Shown: positions 14,569-20,180 of the stretch, in pieces
Layout: each line of letters starts with the position of its first letter
Numbering within the stretch: position 1 is the stretch's first letter
Assembly (NCBI GenBank): GCA_946885665.1
Contig: CAMPGT010000038.1
Span: forward strand, 1-20,180
Source of the DNA: an uncultured Chitinophagaceae bacterium
GTDB lineage: Bacteria; Bacteroidota; Bacteroidia; Chitinophagales; Chitinophagaceae
Reading direction: 5' to 3'
DNA length: 20,180 nucleotides
Position numbers and translations under genes: made by a program
The notes under the pieces: model-generated
Told to the model about the DNA's origin: nothing
What the model saw: the letters and a program-made list of their open reading frames with translations, nothing else
The model's database searches: none

Positions 14569-15180
14569 CTAAAGCATTTCCGCAAAAAAGCGTTCTTTCC
14601 TCTCTTTCCATTCACTTCTCAGCAACGAAAAATAAATAGTGTCCCTCCTTCTTCCCGAATGCATCTGGGTGTGGCTCCTCAATACTGCCTCGGGTATCAT
14701 CCCCACTTTCAGCAATGCGGCCTTCGCCTGTTCACTCAGCACATCGGTTTTCGCTTCCACCCTTTCCATCTTCATCACTTCAAAAGCATAACAGAGGAGC
14801 GCGAACTTTACGTGCTTGTTCACGCCCATGCCCCTATACTCCGCACCCAGCCAGCTCCATCCTATTTCTATGCGATGGTCGAAAAATGAAATGTTCCCGA
14901 AGCTGGTGCTGCCGCAAATCTCCTTTGTGTCTTTATCTGTTATCGCGAACGGCATCCTCTTCCCTTCTTCCCTTTCTCTGATCGCATCGTCTACCCACTG
15001 CCTCATTTCATCTTCTTTACCCAGGTCCTTGTAGAAATATTTCCAGGTTTCTTCCGACTTCGCCAGCTCCAGGAAAGCAGGCAGATCCTCCCGTTGCAGC
15101 GGCCTCAGTATAACCCTGGTGGTTTAAAGTTCAAAGTTTGCAGGAAAATATCTTTTGAATTCGTCTGATGGAGTAGCCAT
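14569..15180 (-). pseudogene. GNAT N-acetyltransferase (RimJ/RimL type) with in-frame stop
   Basis: From the ATG at 15180 the frame reads MATPSDEFKRYFPANFEL, then TAA (15126-15124), then continues as TTRVILRPLQREDLPAFLEL and on to a complete GNAT domain. The total would be 203 codons. The acetyl-CoA loop is visible in EYRGMGVNKHVK, with a well-formed C-terminal half. The first beta-strand (RVILRPL) is encoded after the stop. No ATG, GTG or TTG codon lies in frame between the stop and the ATG at 15006, and that ATG would delete the first strand and helix. The rest of the gene shows no decay. A recent nonsense mutation, a sequencing error or a non-standard start are the options. It sits between the YciO-type gene (40 bp away) and rnhB. 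Confidence 0.7.
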
Positions 15181-15220
15181 ATCATTTTTTTAGATCCGGC
15201 ACCAATATATAGAAAACCGT

Positions 15221-15835
15221 CTAATGCGCGGCCTCCCATTCGCCGGCTCCTTTTCTAATCATTACCGGCTCATCGCCAGTACAGTCGATAACCGTGGAGG
15301 GCACCATGCCGCCAATCCCTCCGTCGATCACCACATCCACCAGCTTATTGAAATTCCGGTAGATGAGCTCTGGGTCCGTATATTCTTCCACCATCTCTCC
15401 CGGCAACGATACGCTCAGCACCGGCCGCGCCAATTCCTTTACAATGCTCCGGGCAATGTTATTATCCGGTATCCGCAGGCCCACGGTGTCTTTTTTACTC
15501 TTCAGTAATTTCGGCACCTCTTTACTCGCCGGCAGGATGAACGTGTAGGGCCCCGGCAGGTATTGCTTCAACATCCTGAAGAGCGACGTAGGTATGTTTT
15601 TGACATACCTGCTCATGTCGCTCAGGTCATAACACACAAATGATAGCCGCGCCCTGGCAGGGTCTATGTTCTTGATCCTGCAAATCCGCTCGATGGCCTT
15701 CGGCTGGCGGATGTCGCAACCAAGGCCATAAATGGTATCGGTAGGGTAGATGATGACGCCGCCTCTCGACAGGATGTCAACTGCCGTTGAGATGTTGCGG
15801 GCCTGGGGATTCTGCGGGTGAATGGGCAAATACAT
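15221..15835 (-). CDS. Sua5/YciO/YrdC family protein, YciO type
   Basis: This is a 204-residue protein of the fold that makes L-threonylcarbamoyl-AMP for the tRNA modification t6A. PTDTIYGLGCD (31-41) forms the core motif, with YLPGPYTFILP, VGLRIPDN and PVLSVSLPGE in order, and STVIDCTG near the end. The stretch after the core (ICRIKNIDPARARLSFVCYDLS) follows the E. coli YciO pattern and not the KxRP-containing TsaC pattern, so t6A synthesis is not assured; a related nucleotide or RNA-binding role is possible. It starts at an ATG 40 bp from the divergent cupin gene. Length is normal. Confidence 0.85.
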   Translation of the reverse strand: MYLPIHPQNPQARNISTAVDILSRGGVIIYPTDTIYGLGCDIRQPKAIERICRIKNIDPARARLSFVCYDLSDMSRYVKNIPTSLFRMLKQYLPGPYTFILPASKEVPKLLKSKKDTVGLRIPDNNIARSIVKELARPVLSVSLPGEMVEEYTDPELIYRNFNKLVDVVIDGGIGGMVPSTVIDCTGDEPVMIRKGAGEWEAAH

Positions 15836-15851
15836 ATGACCAATTTAATAT

Positions 15852-15859
15852 TAACTTTG
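15852..15859 (+). promoter_or_regulatory. Possible -7 element of the cupin-like gene
   Basis: TAACTTTG matches the Bacteroidota -7 consensus, 16 bases before the ATG at 15876. No TTTG lies at the -33 distance. Confidence 0.35.
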
Positions 15860-15875
15860 TGCGAAATTTTTTGTG

Positions 15876-16766
15876 ATGCGTCTCCAACCTATTGAGAAGA
15901 TAGGAACTATAAGCGACCACGACTTCAAAAACAACTACTACAAACGGGGAATACCCGTGGTGATGAAAGATCTCGCCAGGCAGTGGCCCGCTTATTCTAA
16001 ATGGACCTGGGATTATTTCCGGGAAATCGTGGGCGACAAGGAAGTGGGCATTTACAACAACATCAAAAGTGATGCCTACACGCCGGTCAATAAAGCAGAC
16101 GATTACATTAGCTTTGGTGAATACATTGACATGGTGCGAAAGGGACCGGCGGGATGGAGGATCTTTTTGTTCAACATCTTCAACCACGCGCCACAGTTAA
16201 CAAAAGACTTTACCTGGCCCGACAACCTGATGAAGGGCTTCGTAAAAAGAGTGCCGATGTTGTTCGTGGGCGGCGCCTCCAGCATTACGCACATGCACTT
16301 CGACATAGATATGTCGCACATCCTCCACACGCAGTTCGCCGGGCGAAAGAGAGTTCTGCTTTTTCCGTACGGGGAACAGCACAAGCTTTATCGCAAACCC
16401 TTCGAGGTGTTGAGCATGGCCGATTTCAGCAATTACCATGTGGGCAACGGAACACCCGACTATGATAAATTTCCCGCGTTGCGCCTTGCGCGAGGCTATG
16501 AAGTGATACTTGAACATGGCGACACGCTCTTTATGCCCGCCGGTTTCTGGCACCACATGGAATATCTCGACAGCGGATTTGCAATGAGCCTGAGGGCGGT
16601 TCAACGAAATATTCCCGGTATTGCGCAGGGAGTTTGGAACCTCGTGGGTATGAGAAATATCGACACGCTGATGAAGAAAACAGCACCACACTGGTGGTAC
16701 GATTACAAGCAGGAAAAGATTTTAAAATCGGCAGAAAAAGTGATGTCTGTGTCTGCGCAGGATTAA
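15876..16766 (+). CDS. Cupin-like / JmjC-domain protein (putative Fe(II)/2-oxoglutarate oxygenase)
   Basis: This 296-residue protein resembles the bacterial cupin_8/JmjC group. An N-terminal segment with GIPVVMKDLARQWPA (about 25-39) is typical of these proteins. The iron-binding HxD is seen as HMHFD (His141, Asp143 when counted from the ATG at 15876), with the distal histidine in PAGFWHHMEY (His226 or 227). Members hydroxylate protein or small-molecule side chains with 2-oxoglutarate as co-substrate; the target here is unknown. A GTG immediately before the ATG could serve as start but adds only one residue. The gene stands alone, divergent from the YciO-type gene, and a strong terminator lies 290 bases after its stop. 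Confidence 0.82.
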   Translation: MRLQPIEKIGTISDHDFKNNYYKRGIPVVMKDLARQWPAYSKWTWDYFREIVGDKEVGIYNNIKSDAYTPVNKADDYISFGEYIDMVRKGPAGWRIFLFNIFNHAPQLTKDFTWPDNLMKGFVKRVPMLFVGGASSITHMHFDIDMSHILHTQFAGRKRVLLFPYGEQHKLYRKPFEVLSMADFSNYHVGNGTPDYDKFPALRLARGYEVILEHGDTLFMPAGFWHHMEYLDSGFAMSLRAVQRNIPGIAQGVWNLVGMRNIDTLMKKTAPHWWYDYKQEKILKSAEKVMSVSAQD

Positions 16767-17056
16767 TATTCTAATAAGAAAATAAAAAATGTTAGACTAT
16801 TTGTTGATTTATTAGCAAAACGTCTTTACTTTTACCCAGTAGCTAGCGGTTTATCCAACAATAATCGCAAAAGCAAGTAAAATATCCAATCTTCTGAATG
16901 CCTTTTTTAATCTGCTTTTAATTTCTGAGTGAGAGACATAGGTGATGCTGACGCGGATTTTATCCTGAAAAATAGCTTGATAATAACTGAATCTAACTGC
17001 TTTTAGACTCACAACTTATAACGTCTTTCTTTTTGTGGTTTCAGAGGTAAGCACAG

Positions 17057-17087
17057 GCCGGCGATTTTCATCGCTGGCATTTTTTTT
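17057..17087 (+). terminator. Factor-independent terminator
   Basis: GCCGGCGAT (17057-17065) pairs with ATCGCTGGC (17070-17078) through 9 bp with one G-T wobble, around the loop TTTC. An A and eight T residues follow (80-87). It ends + strand transcription, most simply from the cupin-like gene whose stop is 290 bases upstream. Confidence 0.8.
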
Positions 17088-17117
17088 GGGTTTTGGTTTG
17101 GGAAACAAGAAATGATC

Positions 17118-17145
17118 GGCAAACGGCCATCAGCAAACGGCAATC
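17118..17145. repeat. 7-bp repeats D1 (degenerate)
   Basis: Four units in register: GGCAAAC, GGCCATC, AGCAAAC and GGCAATC. Their complements (GTTTGCC, GATTGCC) resemble the TTTGCCC and ATTGCCC units of arrays A and B. Confidence 0.45.
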
Positions 17146-17206
17146 TAATTTATTCTCGACTTTGAGTAGATTCAGCTAAAGAAGTGCGCATGGAAACAAA
17201 GTTTTC

Positions 17207-17220
17207 ATTGCCCATTGCCC
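17207..17220. repeat. 7-bp repeats D2
   Basis: Two exact ATTGCCC units followed by a degenerate ACTTCGC and CCCCTCA, running into the stop codon of korB at 17232-17234. The ATTGCCC unit is the same as in array B. Confidence 0.5.
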
Positions 17221-17231
17221 ACTTCGCCCCC

Positions 17232-18290
17232 TCACCCCAAAATGCTCCAGGTCTCGTTTCCTCTAAGCAATTTGTCGAGGTCGCCTTTGCCTTTGGTGCT
17301 CATCACCTCATCAATCTGCATGGCCATCATGTCTTCGTAAGTTAGCCGGTCGGCTTCGTAAAATACGCCAAAAGGTCTCGGCAGATGGCCCTCGATGCGG
17401 GGATCATCGAACATCCTCACCAGGATTTGCGCCTTGTAGAAGTCTCTTTCGTCGTGTATCCACAGGTCGTCGGCCGAAACGCCGTTTCCCAGCTCAACCA
17501 CAACGGGTTTAAAGCCTTCGAGCCTGATGCCTTTATTCTGATCGGTGCCGAAGAGGAGCGGCTTACCATGCTCGAGGAAAAGCGTTTCGTTGGCTTTTGT
17601 AGATTTTTCGGTGAATACCTCGAAAGCCGCGTCGTTAAAGATGTTGCAGTTCTGGTAGATTTCGAGAAAGGAGGCTCCCTTGTGCTGGTTCGACCTGATC
17701 AATAACTGCTGAAGATGCTTTGGATCCCTGTCCATCGACCGCGCGATAAAGGTAGCGTCGGCGCCCATGGCGAGCGCCAGGGGATTGAAGGGATGATCGA
17801 GGCTGCCGAAGGGAGTGGATTTCGTTACTTTTTTCGACTCTGAAGTAGGCGAATACTGCCCCTTGGTCAATCCATAGATCTGGTTGTTGAAGAGCAGGAT
17901 GTTCACGTCGAAGTTTCTTCGCAAAAGATGGATGGTGTGATTGCCACCGATACTCAGTCCATCGCCATCGCCCGTTACTATCCACACGCTCAGTTCGGGA
18001 CGTGATGCTTTGAGTCCCGAAGCAATGGCCGTTGCGCGGCCGTGAATGGAATGCATCCCGAAAGTGTTCATGTAATAAGGGAAGCGGCTGCTGCAGCCGA
18101 TCCCTGAAATGATCACGATATTTTCCCGGGGAATACCCAGTCCGGGCATCACTTTTTGCACCTGGGCGAGGATGGAATAATCACCGCAGCCGGGGCACCA
18201 GCGCACTTCCTGGTCGGTGGCAAAATCTTTGGCAGTAAGTGTAGGGAGGGGGGACGAAGAAACTTCACTCATACCTGCAAAATTACTCAT
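17232..18290 (-). CDS. korB: 2-oxoacid:ferredoxin oxidoreductase, beta subunit
   Basis: This 352-residue thiamine-diphosphate-binding beta subunit belongs to an enzyme that oxidatively decarboxylates a 2-oxoacid (2-oxoglutarate or pyruvate) to the acyl-CoA and passes electrons to ferredoxin. WCPGCGDY (31-38) carries the conserved Cys pair. GIGCSSR (63-69) and HGRATAIASG (83-92) follow, and the TPP/Mg site reads GDGDGLSIGGNH (107-118) with NNQIYGLTKGQ (135-145). These point to the KorB group of two-subunit enzymes; the preferred acid is uncertain. The ATG at 18290 overlaps the stop of the Dabb gene (ATGA). The alpha subunit, usually adjacent, is not next to it: the two upstream genes are Dabb and acyl-CoA dehydrogenase. 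Confidence 0.9.
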   Translation of the reverse strand: MSNFAGMSEVSSSPLPTLTAKDFATDQEVRWCPGCGDYSILAQVQKVMPGLGIPRENIVIISGIGCSSRFPYYMNTFGMHSIHGRATAIASGLKASRPELSVWIVTGDGDGLSIGGNHTIHLLRRNFDVNILLFNNQIYGLTKGQYSPTSESKKVTKSTPFGSLDHPFNPLALAMGADATFIARSMDRDPKHLQQLLIRSNQHKGASFLEIYQNCNIFNDAAFEVFTEKSTKANETLFLEHGKPLLFGTDQNKGIRLEGFKPVVVELGNGVSADDLWIHDERDFYKAQILVRMFDDPRIEGHLPRPFGVFYEADRLTYEDMMAMQIDEVMSTKGKGDLDKLLRGNETWSILG

Positions 18291-18607
18291 TTTGCGTCAA
18301 CGGCGTCATACACCACCACCTTCTGCCAAAGGTGCTTGCACTCTTCAACGAATTTCAGGTGGATGGGATCTACCTGGTAGCTGTCCTGGTCTTCCGGCGA
18401 TTCGAAAATCAACATCCAGGAGATTGAGTAAGAACTGTCTATCACATCGCGGTTGGTTCCCGCCGGCTTTCCGATATGGAACATTTTGATTGTTTTCACT
18501 TTGGAAAGCTTCCCGAGGCCCTCGATGAGTAGCTGCCTGTCCTGTTCGCTCGAAGGGTTTTTCAGCCAGAAATAAACGTGATGGATAAAGATGTTCTTTG
18601 TCGTCAT
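18287..18607 (-). CDS. Dabb-family (stress-responsive alpha/beta barrel) protein
   Basis: This is a 106-residue single-domain protein of the dimeric alpha/beta-barrel type. IHHVYFWLKN at residues 8-17 is the characteristic first strand with its histidines; GLGKLSKV leads into the second strand, and SISWMLIFESPEDQDSYQ and DPIHLKFVEEC follow in the usual order. Functions in the family range from stress response to small-molecule catalysis, so none is assigned. It starts with ATG 15 bp after the acyl-CoA dehydrogenase gene, and its TGA overlaps the korB start. This suggests one transcript for all three genes. Confidence 0.85.
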   Translation of the reverse strand: MTTKNIFIHHVYFWLKNPSSEQDRQLLIEGLGKLSKVKTIKMFHIGKPAGTNRDVIDSSYSISWMLIFESPEDQDSYQVDPIHLKFVEECKHLWQKVVVYDAVDAK

Positions 18608-18622
18608 GATTGTTTTATCAAT

Positions 18623-20180
18623 TTAAAGTGGATATTTTCCGTCGGCGATCAGCCTGTCCGCGATCCTTCTCCTCGCTTCTTTGGTGTTGTAAGGCTGCAC
18701 CTTGGTGAAGCGCCTGGCTCCCATCAACATCATCCTCTGTTCGTCACCATCCGAAAATGCATTTATCGCTTCCTTTGCATATTTGTGGATTTTGTCTGCT
18801 GCGTCGTATATGTAGGTGTTCATGATGTCGGTTTCAAATGTACACGATTGTTCACCACGCTGCTCAACAAGTTTCATCACCCTCAGTAAAGCGCTTTCTG
18901 CATTAAAGGCGGTGATCACCATGTCGGCGATGTTCATGAGTATTTCCTGCTCATGCTCCAGTTCCATCATCAGTTGCTGTGCCGCTGCACCGGCAGTAAG
19001 CAGAATGGCTTTTTTGAAATTCCCGATCGCTTTTTTTTGTTCGGCAAATGCATCGCTATCGCCATCGCCAAAATCGGGTATGGCCAGCAATTCTTTCGAT
19101 ACGGCCATGGCCGGGCCCATCAGGTCGAGGCGCCCTTTCATGGCGCGTTTCAGCATCATGTCAACAATCAATAACCTGTTGATCTCGTTGGTGCCCTCGA
19201 AAATCCGGTTGATGCGACTGTCGCGATAGGCTTTCGAGATGAGGTATTCATCACTGTAACCGTTTCCGCCGTGCACCTGCACGCCTTCGTCCACCACGAA
19301 GTCGAGCATTTCACTGCCCGAAACTTTAAGGATGGCACATTCTATCGCATATTCTTCGGCGCCACCGCGAAGCGCATCGTTAACCGAGTTGCTGCCGGTA
19401 AGCAGCTCGTGTTCTTTTTCATCTATCCATTTTGCGGTGCGGTAAAGCGAAGTTTCATTCACCCAGATGCGGATGGCCATTTCTGCCAGCTTGCTTTTGA
19501 TAGCGCCAAAGTTGGCAATGGGTTGTTTAAACTGCTCCCTCGTTTGCGCATATTGAATGGTGTTGGTGAGGCAGCGTTTCGAAGCGCCCAGGGTGGCCGA
19601 GCATAGTTTAAGGCGGCCCACGTTCAGAATGTCGAAGGCAATGTGATGTCCCTTGCCGATTTCGCCCAGTACATTTTCAACCGGTACCTTGCAATCCTGA
19701 AAATACAGTTGAACAGTAGATGATCCCTTAATGCCCATTTTATGTTCTTCGGGACCCTGCGTGAATCCCTCGAATCCCCGTTCAACGATAAACGCGGTGA
19801 ACTGTGTTCCGTCAATTTTTGCGAATACGGTGTACACATCCGCGAAGCCGCCATTGGTGATCCAGCATTTCTGACCGTTGAGCAGGTAATATTTTTTATC
19901 GGCGCTGAGTGTTGCGGTTGTCTTCGCTCCCAGCGCGTCGCTGCCGCTGTTGGGTTCTGTTAATCCGTAGGCGCCTTTCCATTCGCCGGTGCAAAGCTTG
20001 GGAATGTATTTTTCTTTTTGCTGCTGGTTGCCGAAATAGAGTATCGGCAATGTTCCGATTCCGGTGTGTGCCGATACGGCCACCGAAAAAGAATAGCCGC
20101 CGCCGAGCCCTTCGCTCACGAGTGTCGAAGTGATGAAGTCCTTGCCCAATCCACCATATTCTTCCGGAATAGAAACGGCG
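18623..20180 (-). CDS. Acyl-CoA dehydrogenase, long form (5' end beyond window)
   Basis: This is a FAD-dependent acyl-CoA dehydrogenase, the first oxidation step of fatty-acid beta-oxidation; 518 residues are visible. The frame is open to the right edge (AVSIPEEYGGLGKDF and on), so roughly 80-90 N-terminal residues are missing; a TTG at 20149 is internal. Signature motifs are YGLTEPNSGSDA, CWITNGGFADVYTVFAK, VQVHGGNGYSDEYLISKAYRD and RIFEGTNEINR, whose Glu is at the position of the catalytic base of medium-chain enzymes. About 170 residues follow that motif. This extra helical C-terminal region is typical of the roughly 600-residue VLCAD/ACAD9-like group. It is first in a transcript with Dabb and korB. 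Confidence 0.93.
   Translation of the reverse strand, partial: AVSIPEEYGGLGKDFITSTLVSEGLGGGYSFSVAVSAHTGIGTLPILYFGNQQQKEKYIPKLCTGEWKGAYGLTEPNSGSDALGAKTTATLSADKKYYLLNGQKCWITNGGFADVYTVFAKIDGTQFTAFIVERGFEGFTQGPEEHKMGIKGSSTVQLYFQDCKVPVENVLGEIGKGHHIAFDILNVGRLKLCSATLGASKRCLTNTIQYAQTREQFKQPIANFGAIKSKLAEMAIRIWVNETSLYRTAKWIDEKEHELLTGSNSVNDALRGGAEEYAIECAILKVSGSEMLDFVVDEGVQVHGGNGYSDEYLISKAYRDSRINRIFEGTNEINRLLIVDMMLKRAMKGRLDLMGPAMAVSKELLAIPDFGDGDSDAFAEQKKAIGNFKKAILLTAGAAAQQLMMELEHEQEILMNIADMVITAFNAESALLRVMKLVEQRGEQSCTFETDIMNTYIYDAADKIHKYAKEAINAFSDGDEQRMMLMGARRFTKVQPYNTKEARRRIADRLIADGKYPL

Larger units (their letters stand above)
16767..17231. other. 465-bp convergent intergenic region
   Basis: This AT-rich stretch lies between the cupin-like gene and korB. 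It holds a strong terminator (17057-17087), two sets of 7-bp repeats (17118-17145 and 17207-17220), and on the minus strand a 53-codon open frame from a GTG at 17012 to a TAA at 16851. That frame has coding-like composition (for example DKIRVSITYVSHSEIKSRL), but no identified product. It faintly recalls the C-terminus of PLP-dependent aminotransferases, which is a guess. No tRNA or other RNA gene was recognised. Confidence 0.6.

Noticed and set aside
13727..14572. A 281-codon open frame on the + strand opposite rnhB and repeat C.
   Set aside because: It is mostly the complement of rnhB, whose catalytic motifs are clear. The part beyond rnhB (14369-14476) reads as a plausible AT-rich peptide, but it has no start of its own and runs into repeat C.
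18623..20149. Complete acyl-CoA dehydrogenase starting at the TTG at 20149.
   Set aside because: The frame stays open to the window edge with conserved sequence (IPEEYGGLG) before this codon, so the gene is cut by the window.

Overview
The window reads as chromosomal DNA of a Bacteroidota, most likely a member of Chitinophagaceae. The grounds are the family-level look of the proteins (lipoprotein-type LptC, type III pantothenate kinase, Cox15-type heme A synthase, long acyl-CoA dehydrogenase), the absence of clear Shine-Dalgarno sites, and at least one promoter of the Bacteroidota form TTTG-N19-TAnnTTTG (upstream of typA). No rRNA, tRNA, CRISPR array, insertion sequence or phage gene was recognised.

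Layout. (1) 1-205: a strong factor-independent terminator for something left of the window, then a composite repeat (two GC hairpins followed by 7-bp repeats) that touches the lptC stop codon. (2) 206-4712, leftward: a tightly packed set of five genes, transcribed in the order LON-substrate-binding-domain protein, O-antigen-ligase-like membrane protein, coaX, outer-membrane beta-barrel protein, lptC. It combines envelope/LPS genes with a CoA biosynthesis gene. (3) 4785-6292, rightward: a WaaE-like glycosyltransferase coupled by an ATGA overlap to a short MeaB-type GTPase. (4) 6293-8343, leftward: typA/bipA and a small membrane protein with a CSIC motif. (5) 8410-10337, rightward: a membrane-anchored alpha/beta hydrolase and a lipid (diacylglycerol-type) kinase. 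They converge on (6) 10303-15835, leftward: a polytopic patatin-like phospholipase, Cox15/CtaA heme A synthase, ribonuclease HII, a GNAT acetyltransferase interrupted by an in-frame stop, and a YciO-type Sua5 protein. (7) 15876-16766, rightward: a JmjC/cupin-like protein, followed by a 465-bp intergenic stretch. (8) 17232-20180, leftward: the beta subunit of a 2-oxoacid:ferredoxin oxidoreductase, a Dabb-family protein and a long acyl-CoA dehydrogenase that runs off the right edge.

Two themes link the genes: envelope lipid and LPS handling (LptC, ligase, glycosyltransferase, lipid kinase, patatin, hydrolase) and acyl-CoA/organic-acid metabolism (CoaX, MeaB, acyl-CoA dehydrogenase, KorB). No complete new system is evident. 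The most unusual material lies between genes. Four places hold arrays of a degenerate 7-bp unit (TCTCACS / TTTCACC / TTTGCCC / ATTGCCC), each just 3' of a leftward gene. Two of these arrays carry the same double-hairpin module, whose first stem differs by compensating base changes. Other points to recheck are the GNAT nonsense codon, a MeaB lacking its C-terminal arm, a 37-bp inverted repeat that places two opposing stop codons symmetrically, and a KorB without KorA beside it.
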